Positions 16,701-24,881 of a stretch of 24,881 nucleotides of DNA are shown one piece after another. Both the position numbers and the translations under genes were made by a program. The notes under the pieces were generated by a model. That model searched no databases. It saw nothing but the letters and a program-made list of their open reading frames with translations, and was not told the origin of the DNA. Source of the DNA: Bacillota bacterium (lineage in GTDB: Bacteria; Bacillota; Clostridia; Lutisporales; Lutisporaceae); NCBI GenBank assembly GCA_023230985.1, contig JALNWH010000018.1, positions 1 through 24,881 on the forward strand. The letters are read 5' to 3'. Every line of letters begins with the position of its first letter. Positions within the stretch are counted from its first letter, which is position 1.

Positions 16701-19700
16701 ATGAATCTTTCAAATCATCTTTATCATAAATATTATCCCACAGCTTAAATGTGTTATTGCCTTTTTCAGCTTTTATATCACCTTCATAATTATTAAGAGT
16801 TATGGTGTTTCCTATTTTGGTTTCCTCATCAGCTTTATATATTTCTATCTCTACTTTATCTATATCAATTGCCGTTATAGCCGAGATTTTAATAGGCTGA
16901 TTTATATAATAGGTTGTTTCTTTCCATTCATCTCTATATTTATCCTTTTCCCATTTTGACCATAGGGCATTGGAGACCCATCCGTCTATATCTTCACCTA
17001 TTACTTTTATTTTATCTACTGTCGTTGTGCTTACTGTTTCATTTCCGCCTTTTGTTGTAAGGGTTATATCGTACTTTGTATTACCTTTTCTCATTGTTTT
17101 AGGAATAATCACTGTTATAGTTATTTCCTTTGATTCCCCGGGTGCCAATTCTACTGATTTTGGTCCATAATCTATATCAAATTCTGAATAACCGATTACT
17201 TCTATATCAAAAGTTTCTCTGCTGCCTCCTGCGTTCGTTATAGTATGCTTGAACTCTACTGTATTTCCTGCATATTCTTCTTCACTAAACGGCCCTGTAA
17301 TAGTATGTTTTCTATCTGCATTAATTGCTATCTTTTCAGGGACATTCGGTTTATATTCAGTAAAGTATATATCATGGTCTGTAGAACGATATTCTACTAA
17401 TTCAAACTTTACTTCCGCATTAGCCGGCAATGGCTTGTCTATATCAGCTTTTGCACTGAATGTTATTTCTTTTGAATTCTTTGCATATATCTCATCAACT
17501 GTCCAAGCGATGGTATTATCATCTTCATTATATTTTCCATTACCATAGGTTCCATCTACTGGTATCATTCCATCAGGCAGTGTGGCAACTACTTTTGTTT
17601 TATATGCGGTACTTTCTCCGTTATTTTTTATTTTTCCCGTGAATTCGATTACTTCATCAGGACTTTCTAAACTTTCTTTATTATCCTTTGATGTAAAGCT
17701 ATCAATGATAATATGGGGTCGTTTGCCAACGATTTCTTTCTCTGCTTTAGCTGTCTTTTCAGTCCCATCACCGTATCTGACTTTCCAAGTTAAATTGGCA
17801 GTTGATTTTGTAGTAAAGATATTCGTATTAATTTCATCTTTTACTCTTGCATAAACCAATACTTCTATATCTTTTGTTGCACCTTCTAAGAAATCATCTG
17901 AATCCCAAGTTCCGTTATTTACTGTGTATTCTTCGCTTCCTATTACTACCTTTTCTATAATCAAGGTATCATTGGGATCATATACAATATCCTTGAGATT
18001 TAATTCATTGATTTTTAGTCCATCAGGAATCCCTATATCAATTTGGTAGACTATTTGGTCTCCGGGTCTGACATAGTTTTCTCCGTTATTCGTTGTGCTT
18101 TTTATTTTTTTATCAAAGGTTATGCTTTCTGTTTTTAATGATGCTGATGTATCTGTTTTACTTTGCTCGGTTCCTGCTATTGGTTCCCCGTTTCCATCAA
18201 GGGCAGTATAATATGGTCCTGTTGTAGCAGGGAAATTTAATACTTCATCAGCACTTAAATCTTCATTTGTTTTTACTTTAAATTCTATTTTTACTTCTTT
18301 TCCTTTATCTATATTAAAAGGCTTATCATCAATATAAAATTCTAATTCCCTTGTATCATTATCATATTTTCCATAAACGGCACCTGTAACAGTTCCATCT
18401 TCGACTATACTAAAGGAGTTAAAGTCTAATTCTACACCTGATGGAATGGTAATCTTAGGTATTACATAAAATGCATCTGCTTCTGTATTATTATTTGTTA
18501 TGATTAATGTGAATGTTACATCGTCTTTAGATTTTACTGTTGTTTCATCCGGCACCAAACTTATTACCAAGCTAGGGTTGTCGATTTTGAAATAGTTATT
18601 CCTACTGACATCTTTACTTTCATCGTTATCCTCATCTTGTAATTTGTCAATATCTGATATATTTTCATTATAAGAATAGTATTCTACAAAATAGTTATCC
18701 TTTGATAAATCTGAAGGCAATTGATAATCTGTTTGCCATTTACCTTTTTCTCCGCTTATTTCTGTTAAGGTTATAGGTGTTACATCTGTTCCCCCTACAT
18801 ATCCTCCGCCATTACCTGCAACTCTTATCTTTGCGGTAACTGATGTTATATCGTGGCTTGTTAAGGCCGTTAGCTTTATCTTTTGACCGGGGCCGAAAGT
18901 GGATATAGACCAATTATTTTGCCAAGTACTACCATCCTCCGGCGCTGTGATGCCGTCAAATACTGTATTGCCATATTCTATACCTATTACTCTTACTTTA
19001 TCCTGTTGGTTTTCGGGCTTTTTACCTCCACTTGTGCTTGTTGCTATTATTTTATGAGTTTTTTCTTCGTCTTTTGGTGCTTCTATAGGTATAGTTATTT
19101 CGTAGGTTAGTGTTATTTCTTCATCGACATCTAATTCAATGTCTGATGGACTATCACCAATCCAATTTCCATTTCCATCATGTTTGAATTCTTTGTCATT
19201 GTATTTTATAGTGCCTGGATAGCCAATGTCATTTATTGTAATTCCATAGGTATCCTTTCCGGCACCGGTATTTTTTAGTACATGAGTAAAGGTTAAAGTT
19301 TGCTCCACTTGACCTTCTAATAATTTTGCATCCCCATCTCCTTGACCTTCATTAGCTTTTGATAATTCATGTTTGCCAACTAATTTAACATCACACTTTA
19401 CATTGTCTTTAGTATACAATTTACTGTTTTCATCTGCCGTGCTTGTATATTCTACTTTTCCTTGAATATCATGCGTTGAATTTGCTTCTTCTCCTTCTTT
19501 AGCTTTAACTTTAAAGCTTATTGTATCATCGACATTTAAAGATCCGTCAATCTTCCATATAATTTTATTACCACTTAACGTTGCTCCAGTAGGTAAAGGT
19601 GAAGTTTCATCTACAACCAAGCCGACAGGTATTTCTATCTCCGTTTCAATATTATAAGCAGGTACATCACCTTTCTTTTCTAACTTGACAGTAATAGTTG

Positions 19701-22700
19701 AAATACCATCAGGACCTTCTATATCATCATCCTTATTTATAGTTAAATCAAATTTTGGTTGTTTTATAGTTCCTTCCACTTCTAAACTATCAATTCCTGT
19801 ATTATTTTCAGCCCATTTTACATTAGCTTTATTTGAAAAACTTTCTTTATCATCTGATGCTGTACCTGTCCTTATTTTTGATACTACGGTGATAAGGTAT
19901 TCTCCACCTGTAATATTTCCTATGCTATAAACTCCATTCTCGTCTGCAGTCGGACTGTTAAAGCCTTGCGGAAAATCTATACTTACTATTTCCTGCTCCA
20001 CGCCCAATATATCTTTAAAGGTTAATCCATATGCAGTAGTATTGTTGGGTACGGTTATTTCTATTTCATAGGTAATGGTGTCGCCGGGACGGACATAATC
20101 ATTAGCTGAGTCATAACCATTACCTGATTCTTCTGATAATGTTGTTGCTTTTACTGTTTTTTCTATAGTTACCGGGGCTATGGATAAATCTGTACTTTCT
20201 GGTCCTACAGAACCATAAGTTTTACCGTTTTCTTCCTTAGACTTGTAGGAACCTATCTTAAACTCTACAGGTATATCCTTCTTTCCCGCCCCTGCTAAAC
20301 TATTTTCTTTTAGTTTTAATTTTACTGTGAATTCTTGTTTGCCATTATCATTACCGTTTTTAGCAGGCACAGTTACTCCTGTCCATGTAATAATATTGTT
20401 TTCAATAGTTCCGCCATGGCTATCATCTGCAACCTCAAATTCTGCAGGAATCACAAGTTTGAATTCGCTATTATATGCTGGGGTATTTCTATCATTCGTA
20501 ACAGGGATGGTTAGGGTTATCTCTTGAGTAGTATTATTAAACTGAGTTCCATTAGCTGTGATATTCCCTATTGTTAAATTTGGTTCACGGACATTTATTG
20601 TTGCATCATCTGTGGTTGCAGTTAATTTTTCTGTTGCGCCTGATGTTTTTTTCCATTCTGCTTTTACTTGATTTTTCTCTGTTTTAGTTGCTCCATAAGT
20701 TTTATCTGTTTTTGCTTTAAGTCTTATTATTTTAACTATCACTTGTTTAGCAGTGGATGCATCTACCGTTTTTCCTAATTCTATAGTTGCTACTCCGTTA
20801 TTAACGGTAATATCGCTTTCCGTTGCTGCTAAACCTTCATTAGCAATAGTCTTATATTCTTCGTCTTCGTTTTTCACTACTTCAAAATTGCTTGGTATTG
20901 TATCAACTATATTTAAATCATAGGCTATTGTGCCTTCCGGTACTGTTACGGTGATTTTATAATCTACTGTGTCACTAGGGCGAATATATCCAACATCCGC
21001 ATTTGGATCGTCTTCATCAAATTCATAGCCATTTGTATGTTTTATTATCTTTTGTTCGATAGTTACACTTGAAATATTAACTGTAGTATTACAGGATATA
21101 GTGTCTAATTTATGTCCTGCACCAGTTGTTCCTTCTTCTTCTGTCTTTGTGTTTGTCCAATACTCGCCTGAGTATCCATCAAATTGTTTACTTGAGCCTG
21201 CACCTTGTAGTTCAGATAAAGTTGCTTTAAAAGTGTATTCCTTAGTTAAGCCTACATCAAGAATTGATACTTCCGGCAAAGTAATAATACCGCCATTTGC
21301 ATTATCTCCATCATCATAGGTTGCATCTGTCGGAAGTTCCGTAATTGTAAAGCCTGCGGGAACTTTTACTGTAGGAATAAAATTGTATGCCGTGTTTTTC
21401 CCTTTATTCTCCACCTTAAAAGTAAAAACCACTTCTTCTCCTTTTGTTATGGGTTCAGTTTTATTTTTTGTTATCGAAGGTTCTAACTCCGGTAATTTTA
21501 CATCTACAGATACTTCATTTGACTGTCCTGTATTATGGCTTGCACCACCAGATATTTTATCTTCCCAAGTAAATATAGCCTTTCCTTTTTGTACTTCCGA
21601 AGCACTTACAGTTGTCGGGCCTATAATTTTTGTTTTAATATAGTAAACGTGGTCTCCGGAGTTTGGAGAGCTATCCGTATTGAACTTTATATCATAGCTA
21701 TTGGTTGATGCACTTGTCGTAGAAATTTCTTCTTCAGTTGTCGGTTCAATATTTTTCGATACAAAGACCACTTCTTGATTTTCCGCATTCCCAGAGTTTG
21801 GAATATCCACTTCTATATAACCATTATATGCAACAGTACCTGTCGGAATATTGACCTTAACCTCATATATTATCCAATCACCAACTTTTAAATCATTAGT
21901 ATTTCCGGTAGAAGTGATATCTACTACCATAGTAATAGTCGGTTTTATGGCTTGAAGGTTTGCGCTATCGGAGGGTTTGTCTGTATTATATGTTCTTGTA
22001 TCACTTGAACCATCATTTCTATTTTTGTATTCTTCAATTTTTGCCGTATTTTTAAAGCTCCTAAGTGCACCTATAGGATTAACAACTTTTGCTTTATAAG
22101 TTATAGTTGCAGTATTATCATTCTTTCCGGCTGAAACGGAATCTATGGTAAAAGTAATTTTTCCATTAATATGGTTCGCAGTAGCCCCTGTAGCACTATC
22201 ATTTTCATATTCCAATTCCATCGGCAATTCGTCTACCACTTTTACCCCATAGGCTGTTCCCATACCGGTATTTGTTACTGTTATTGTAAAGGTGACTTCG
22301 TCACCGCCTTTTAAATTTTCAGTAGGAATCGCCGTCTTTTCTATCTCTAATATAGGCTCCGTATAGGTCAATTCTACTTGAGCCCTTTTGGATTGGACTC
22401 TATCTCTTGTGTTTTTTACGGACATCTTTGCAAGGTTAAAAGTTTGTTTGCCATCTTTATTTTCCGGTTCATTTTCTACTGTGACTTCGTATTGAACTGT
22501 TAGTTCAGCCTCTGGCTCAATGTAATTGAATTTCCAACGGAGGATATCTGTCGTTCCAGTTCTATAAGTGTATTCTTTTTCATTATCTATAACAACATTT
22601 TTCCAAATTCCATTGTCAAAATCAACAGTTAAGTCACTACCGTCTTTATCAAAATACTTTATGGAATCAGTATTAACTACTGTTCCTTGAGGGAATATAT

Positions 22701-24450
22701 CCACTATTTCTACATCTTTTTGTTTTACTTTTACATCAGATGCATCATAGGTTACTTCAAATTTAATTTTATCGCCTATATTTGCTTTATATCGACCATC
22801 ACTATCTTTAACAGGGCTTTGATCATTTACACTTATAATTTCTTTTGTTATTTTCGGCAATGGAGCTGTTTTTGTTACTGTTGAAGTATTAGTTGCCTTT
22901 ATCTCATCTTCTGTATCTTTATTTTTGCCGGTTATTATGCCTTCGTTTACCAAGGTATCGCCGGCAACAATAGGATTCGTGTTGTTACCTTTTTTCCAGT
23001 TTTCTAAAACTTCTGCCTTGAATTCTATGGAATAGGTTTTTAATTTTTCAAATGGTTTACCACCAATTGTCCAAATTATTTTTGTTTCCCCATCATATGG
23101 TTGATTATTATAAACAGCTTGTGTTACGGTAAGCCCTTCAGTTGGACCAGTTATCTTATAATCTTCTTCATCGTATTGTTTCTTTAAAAACTCCAAGCCA
23201 TCTCCCAATATATCGGTAATAACTATATCACCAATTTCGTGATATTGATTTACTTCCGCCTTTAATTCATAAATAAAAGTTTCACCGGCTTCAAATTCAC
23301 CACTTTTAAGTGTTTTTGTAATTATTATATCTTTAGCTATTATATCTGCAGAACCGCTATCCTCACAGCTTTCTCCAACATCAATATCAAAAGGATAATT
23401 TGTATCACTTTTATCAATACAGCCTCTATAATTCACGGTAATCGGTAATGAGGTGCTATCATGAATATAGCCTCCTGTATTTACCTTCCAATCTTCGTTT
23501 TCATCTTTTTTTGTATATTTATCAAATACTGCTACTGTATAGGCGATTGTGTATTCGCCTTCGGGATTTATTTCTAAATTACTCCACTCCAAAGTGGATT
23601 CTCCGTTATCTTCATTATAGAAACTCCTTGTATAAGTACCTTGCGCAGGAATATCATCATTAACCTTTATACCCGTTACTTGCAACCCATTAGCTATTAT
23701 GTTTTTTAGCTCATCAATTACAACTTTATATTTTGAGTTATTTATTATTTTTACAGTTATATCTTTTGTATATTTGTCATCATTAGAATCGGCTGTCTCG
23801 CCTGCCCCCTTTAGTAGCTTTCCTCCGCCTTCTATAATTACTTCAAAGGGCATTACTTTGATGTTGAATTCTTTATATTCTGTAGAAATATTGTCAAAAG
23901 TCTGTGCATCATCACTTGCCTTTACTTTGACTTTACCTTTTAATTGTTCTCCGAATTTTATATCGCTTATATCTGTTTTATCTTCCCCTTCGCCGATGGT
24001 AACGGTTTTTTCTCTATATTCCTCTAAAATCTCTACCTCAAAGGAAAAGCTGTAGATTTCTCCCGGAGCAAGGTCTGTAATATCTACCCATTCTAAGATT
24101 TGCTTTTGACCTTCTGTTGGGTTAGATTCATTAATTAATTCAAATTTTTTGGAGCTTGGTGCAATTCCGCTTCCGACAACAAACTCCAAGCCGTCATCCA
24201 ATTCTACTTTCAAACCCACATTGTAAATCCAATCATTATCACCTTTATTTTCATTATTCATTGTTACTGTAACTGTCTTAGTCTTACCTAAAACACCATT
24301 GATACTATTTGTTACGTTCACGGACAATCCATTGCTCGTCCCATCAGCAAATATAACATTCTGTGCTGTCTGTAAAATAGAGGGTAAAGCTAATACTATT
24401 AATAGTATCAGTATAAAACCTATAATTTTACTTCTTCTATTTGTTCTCAT
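13783..24450 (-). CDS. Giant SLH-anchored surface adhesin with DUF11-type repeats
   Basis: 3555 aa from ATG at 24450, 7 nt after GGAGG (24462-24458). The in-frame ATG at 24456 abuts the ribosome site and is less likely. Signal peptide about 1-36, cut near IFADG. Residues about 40-2600 are many Ig-like modules of DUF11/TIGR01451 type (patterns such as GDEVTFTITVTNTG, TAYGVKVVDELP and YVRPGDTITYEI). Then come a Cna/carboxypeptidase-regulatory-like module (about 2631-2729), a Big_1/invasin-like module (2729-2851), another regulatory-like module (2851-2911), further beta-rich sequence, a Ser/Gly/Pro linker (about 3176-3230), one more degenerate DUF11-like domain (3233-3343) and three SLH repeats (about 3344-3385, 3391-3444, 3453-3506). 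A partial fourth-like tail has DNWAFGDVEECS. It would form a long stalk on the cell surface, probably for adhesion or as a matrix component. The ligand is unknown. It is followed by its own terminator and carries a regulated-looking promoter. Confidence 0.88.
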   Translation of the reverse strand: MRTNRRSKIIGFILILLIVLALPSILQTAQNVIFADGTSNGLSVNVTNSINGVLGKTKTVTVTMNNENKGDNDWIYNVGLKVELDDGLEFVVGSGIAPSSKKFELINESNPTEGQKQILEWVDITDLAPGEIYSFSFEVEILEEYREKTVTIGEGEDKTDISDIKFGEQLKGKVKVKASDDAQTFDNISTEYKEFNIKVMPFEVIIEGGGKLLKGAGETADSNDDKYTKDITVKIINNSKYKVVIDELKNIIANGLQVTGIKVNDDIPAQGTYTRSFYNEDNGESTLEWSNLEINPEGEYTIAYTVAVFDKYTKKDENEDWKVNTGGYIHDSTSLPITVNYRGCIDKSDTNYPFDIDVGESCEDSGSADIIAKDIIITKTLKSGEFEAGETFIYELKAEVNQYHEIGDIVITDILGDGLEFLKKQYDEEDYKITGPTEGLTVTQAVYNNQPYDGETKIIWTIGGKPFEKLKTYSIEFKAEVLENWKKGNNTNPIVAGDTLVNEGIITGKNKDTEDEIKATNTSTVTKTAPLPKITKEIISVNDQSPVKDSDGRYKANIGDKIKFEVTYDASDVKVKQKDVEIVDIFPQGTVVNTDSIKYFDKDGSDLTVDFDNGIWKNVVIDNEKEYTYRTGTTDILRWKFNYIEPEAELTVQYEVTVENEPENKDGKQTFNLAKMSVKNTRDRVQSKRAQVELTYTEPILEIEKTAIPTENLKGGDEVTFTITVTNTGMGTAYGVKVVDELPMELEYENDSATGATANHINGKITFTIDSVSAGKNDNTATITYKAKVVNPIGALRSFKNTAKIEEYKNRNDGSSDTRTYNTDKPSDSANLQAIKPTITMVVDITSTGNTNDLKVGDWIIYEVKVNIPTGTVAYNGYIEVDIPNSGNAENQEVVFVSKNIEPTTEEEISTTSASTNSYDIKFNTDSSPNSGDHVYYIKTKIIGPTTVSASEVQKGKAIFTWEDKISGGASHNTGQSNEVSVDVKLPELEPSITKNKTEPITKGEEVVFTFKVENKGKNTAYNFIPTVKVPAGFTITELPTDATYDDGDNANGGIITLPEVSILDVGLTKEYTFKATLSELQGAGSSKQFDGYSGEYWTNTKTEEEGTTGAGHKLDTISCNTTVNISSVTIEQKIIKHTNGYEFDEDDPNADVGYIRPSDTVDYKITVTVPEGTIAYDLNIVDTIPSNFEVVKNEDEEYKTIANEGLAATESDITVNNGVATIELGKTVDASTAKQVIVKIIRLKAKTDKTYGATKTEKNQVKAEWKKTSGATEKLTATTDDATINVREPNLTIGNITANGTQFNNTTQEITLTIPVTNDRNTPAYNSEFKLVIPAEFEVADDSHGGTIENNIITWTGVTVPAKNGNDNGKQEFTVKLKLKENSLAGAGKKDIPVEFKIGSYKSKEENGKTYGSVGPESTDLSIAPVTIEKTVKATTLSEESGNGYDSANDYVRPGDTITYEIEITVPNNTTAYGLTFKDILGVEQEIVSIDFPQGFNSPTADENGVYSIGNITGGEYLITVVSKIRTGTASDDKESFSNKANVKWAENNTGIDSLEVEGTIKQPKFDLTINKDDDIEGPDGISTITVKLEKKGDVPAYNIETEIEIPVGLVVDETSPLPTGATLSGNKIIWKIDGSLNVDDTISFKVKAKEGEEANSTHDIQGKVEYTSTADENSKLYTKDNVKCDVKLVGKHELSKANEGQGDGDAKLLEGQVEQTLTFTHVLKNTGAGKDTYGITINDIGYPGTIKYNDKEFKHDGNGNWIGDSPSDIELDVDEEITLTYEITIPIEAPKDEEKTHKIIATSTSGGKKPENQQDKVRVIGIEYGNTVFDGITAPEDGSTWQNNWSISTFGPGQKIKLTALTSHDITSVTAKIRVAGNGGGYVGGTDVTPITLTEISGEKGKWQTDYQLPSDLSKDNYFVEYYSYNENISDIDKLQDEDNDESKDVSRNNYFKIDNPSLVISLVPDETTVKSKDDVTFTLIITNNNTEADAFYVIPKITIPSGVELDFNSFSIVEDGTVTGAVYGKYDNDTRELEFYIDDKPFNIDKGKEVKIEFKVKTNEDLSADEVLNFPATTGPYYTALDGNGEPIAGTEQSKTDTSASLKTESITFDKKIKSTTNNGENYVRPGDQIVYQIDIGIPDGLKINELNLKDIVYDPNDTLIIEKVVIGSEEYTVNNGTWDSDDFLEGATKDIEVLVYARVKDEINTNIFTTKSTANLTWKVRYGDGTEKTAKAEKEIVGKRPHIIIDSFTSKDNKESLESPDEVIEFTGKIKNNGESTAYKTKVVATLPDGMIPVDGTYGNGKYNEDDNTIAWTVDEIYAKNSKEITFSAKADIDKPLPANAEVKFELVEYRSTDHDIYFTEYKPNVPEKIAINADRKHTITGPFSEEEYAGNTVEFKHTITNAGGSRETFDIEVIGYSEFDIDYGPKSVELAPGESKEITITVIIPKTMRKGNTKYDITLTTKGGNETVSTTTVDKIKVIGEDIDGWVSNALWSKWEKDKYRDEWKETTYYINQPIKISAITAIDIDKVEIEIYKADEETKIGNTITLNNYEGDIKAEKGNNTFKLWDNIYDKDDLKDSLLGLGEGRYFVKYKAYKGDNVIEEEDSTKTSEVTDLGYNNYFTVKSNIKLKGTITLKDPQDGDTVDGAEVRLVDLTDKPVLNPKTGEEYKTTVGPDGKYEFENVPINQYTLEVVPKTEKYKKYSKAIDVKPEPGKDEVVIDVELVGFTIDLKANPSTIVGDGDSRTILTTKVLCKDGLPVEGAEVKFKDLLAGNILGEAKDPKNPDGGYTAPPSSGKYTTNEKGEVYIVYESEKIEGIISQVIPVTAVVECKEKGIYGEDSIFITFEPASIKGVVKDNNTGEPIEGARVIVTSQDGSFSAEQITGPNGDYKIAIPKEGDYDIEIIKPVKIGDEIHNVSFKQKANVEVVTGVEADPIPADKTFTGLLKMADKDGKENIVKTVKDDKDIEKEIKIKDITGKVAESKVDKDTGVFSIEGLTKDTEYEFLVTTEVNGAELLLGKIKVKITDDGEINIHEELIDPYGTITDAKTGNVLGGVHVELYYADTARNTTNGKTVNKPVPQIDLGGIFTFPPNDNKNPQWSTATTVYNNHPDVQDHGNYAWMVPANADYYIIATKSGYVTYDSRKDSNLVNTEKGSYFIKVDTDVVKYDFAMTPISSSSGSSSGGGGKGGGPSVPTVPKKPEEPVESDVPVEPDLPESGGVAKDTAIESSSDKRAYLEEKEAKISIKYYIKEEPGKDMEIVFYIPEGAVVKDTDGGTIVGDKIVWKVDDSEIGKIAEKKLRIILPKITKMEETIETISELRVDGEIIDTSVLEIVIFSNRYGNGEHPRYIQGIPGGTFNPAANITRAEIAVIFSRILKLESLVKHEKMYDDVDIDAWHAKGIEAATKKGLFQGIGNNMFKPNQPITRGELAAVIARYLNLPDKKPIQLPFKDIESNWAFTYITELYRNNIITGYQDGSFKPGSQLRRDEAVTMINRMLNRGPLKNVEPTYPDMPKDNWAFGDVEECSRTHRYYRNEDSSETHVETIDEDLFF
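16560..20590 (-). repeat. About 2-kb tandem duplicated module block inside the giant adhesin
   Basis: Two consecutive blocks of about 2.0 kb (roughly 20590-18570 and 18570-16560) carry five modules in the same order. These are a P-S/N-L opening Ig module (starts near 20585 and 18585); a YVRPGD module (near 20090 and 18065); a third Ig module with PAYNIE or TAYKTK (near 19750 and 17720); a module opening HELS or HTIT (near 19365 and 17310); and a module ending NNYFKI or NNYFTV (near 18605 and 16585). Matching starts are offset by about 1.98-2.06 kb. Protein identity looks low, so the duplication is old. I aligned by eye only. Confidence 0.65.
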
Positions 24451-24537
24451 ATTCATTCCTCCAAGAAAATTAAAATTTTTATTAATATATCAAAATATCA
24501 TTTTTTAATTTGTAATGTTTATCTTTAGCAATTAATT

Positions 24538-24571
24538 ATTATATCAGATTTTTTTAAACTAATCTTAAACA
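24538..24571 (-). promoter_or_regulatory. Promoter with SARP-type direct-repeat operator upstream of the giant adhesin
   Basis: On the minus strand TGTTTAA (24571-24565) and AGTTTAA (24560-24554) start 11 bp apart. Exactly 10 nt later comes TATAAT (24543-24538), preceded by TG one base upstream (extended -10). The best -35 is poor. The arrangement is the same as that before the EAL-HDOD gene, down to the first base of each heptamer. The leader to the ATG would be about 80 nt. Confidence 0.6.
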
Positions 24572-24699
24572 AAAGCTTGTTTTTGGAGAATTTTGTCGAA
24601 TTTTCTTAAATATAATTCTTTTTTCTCAAAATAAGTATTGAATCTCCATTGCTATTGCAAAAATAAGTAAATAAATATTAGAATCTATAGGTAGAAGTA
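24572..24699. other. Divergent intergenic DNA without a recognisable gene
   Basis: This is the core of the roughly 330-bp non-coding stretch between the adhesin and the DUF1538 gene. It is strongly AT-rich. I see no ORF with a ribosome site and no RNA-gene structure, only A/T tracts and a short AT-rich inverted repeat (AAACAA and TTGTTT arms around 24567-24582) that overlaps the outer adhesin operator repeat. Confidence 0.5.
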
Positions 24700-24708
24700 T
24701 GTTATAAT
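24700..24708 (+). promoter_or_regulatory. Extended -10 promoter of the DUF1538 gene
   Basis: TGTTATAAT is a perfect extended -10 (TG, one base, TATAAT). No good -35 is visible, which extended -10 promoters tolerate. The predicted leader to the TTG start is about 75 nt and contains a terminator-like hairpin. Confidence 0.5.
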
Positions 24709-24718
24709 CTTAAATGGT

Positions 24719-24763
24719 AACGATTTTAAGGCCTTTTGTCATGGTAAATATCGTTGTTTTTTT
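24719..24763 (+). promoter_or_regulatory. Possible attenuator hairpin in the DUF1538 leader
   Basis: AACGAT (24719-24724) pairs with ATCGTT (24750-24755), and a run of seven T follows at 24757-24763. It lies between the promoter and the ribosome site of the same gene. The stem is only 6 bp plus a few inner A-T pairs, so it is a weak terminator at best. I do not recognise a known riboswitch class. Confidence 0.3.
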
Positions 24764-24789
24764 ACTAAAACTTGAAAGGAGAGGGGTAT

Positions 24790-24881
24790 TTGAACATACT
24801 TTTGCAAAAACTAAAAGAAGTATCCCTATCTGTTTTACCTGTTACAGCTTTAGTTGTTGTATTGAGGTTTACAGTAATCCC
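24790..24881 (+). CDS. DUF1538-family integral membrane protein, 5' end only
   Basis: Thirty codons and two bases are present before the window ends. The start is TTG at 24790, 8 nt after AAGGAG (24776-24781). The visible sequence (MNILLQKLKEVSLSVLP, then a hydrophobic VTALVVVLRFTVIP) matches, from memory, the typical N-terminus of DUF1538 proteins: a short amphipathic helix with KLKEVxxSVLP leading into the first membrane segment. Function in this family is not established; a transporter role is often presumed. It is transcribed away from the giant adhesin. The call rests on a short stretch. Confidence 0.7.
   Translation, partial: MNILLQKLKEVSLSVLPVTALVVVLRFTVI

Noticed and set aside
16560..22400. 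Repetitive text of the giant gene as a possible CRISPR array or mobile element
   Set aside because: The similarity is at protein level in long modules; there are no short identical repeats with unique spacers, no transposase and no terminal inverted repeats.
24451..24456. Alternative ATG at 24456 for the giant adhesin
   Set aside because: It directly adjoins the GGAGGA ribosome site; the in-frame ATG at 24450 has 7-nt spacing and only two residues are lost.
24567..24582. AAACAA/TTGTTT inverted repeat upstream of the adhesin as a terminator or operator
   Set aside because: Six A/T-rich pairs in very AT-rich DNA are expected by chance; only the direct heptamers recur at a second promoter.

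Overview
The window is AT-rich DNA with strong Shine-Dalgarno sites, frequent TTG starts, S-layer homology (SLH) anchors, a lipobox and no outer-membrane proteins. This points to a low-GC Gram-positive, probably anaerobic member of the Firmicutes (Clostridia/Tissierellia type). The genus cannot be named from what I can see. No rRNA, tRNA, CRISPR array, IS element or phage gene is visible.

Layout. (A) 45-8190, plus strand: a four-gene operon for an extracytoplasmic flavin/iron-sulfur redox system. It encodes a 1504-aa SLH-anchored protein with about seven tandem sulfite-oxidase/molybdopterin-fold domains and an embedded flavinylation-type motif; a lipoprotein with one such domain; a membrane-anchored RnfG/NqrC-like FMN-binding protein fused to degenerate copies of the same domain; and a NosR/NapH-like polyferredoxin membrane protein with a C-terminal FMN-binding domain. 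A long intergenic hairpin separates the first two genes. (B) 8194-13639, minus strand: a signalling operon. It encodes a 1021-aa 7TM sensor with two kinase/ATPase modules around a receiver domain, an overlapping response regulator with a SARP/BTAD-type output, and an EAL-HDOD protein. (C) 13783-24450, minus strand: one giant surface protein of about 3555 aa with DUF11-type and other Ig-like repeats, a Big_1-like domain, carboxypeptidase-regulatory-like domains and C-terminal SLH repeats, closed by a clear intrinsic terminator. (D) 24457-24789: a divergent intergenic region, then the 5' end of a plus-strand DUF1538-family membrane protein cut by the window edge.

How it may fit together. In A, electrons from cytoplasmic donors could pass through the 4Fe-4S membrane protein to its external FMN domain, then to the anchored flavoprotein and the S-layer protein. 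This is inference; the final acceptor is unknown. In B and C there is a strong shared signal. The promoter of the EAL-HDOD gene and the promoter of the giant adhesin carry the same arrangement: TGTTTAR, 4 nt, AGTTTAR, 10 nt, TATAAT. Direct repeats one helical turn (11 bp) apart and just upstream of the -10 are the binding mode known for SARP-type regulators. A SARP-like response regulator is encoded between these two promoters, so I propose that it controls both the adhesin and the EAL-HDOD gene.
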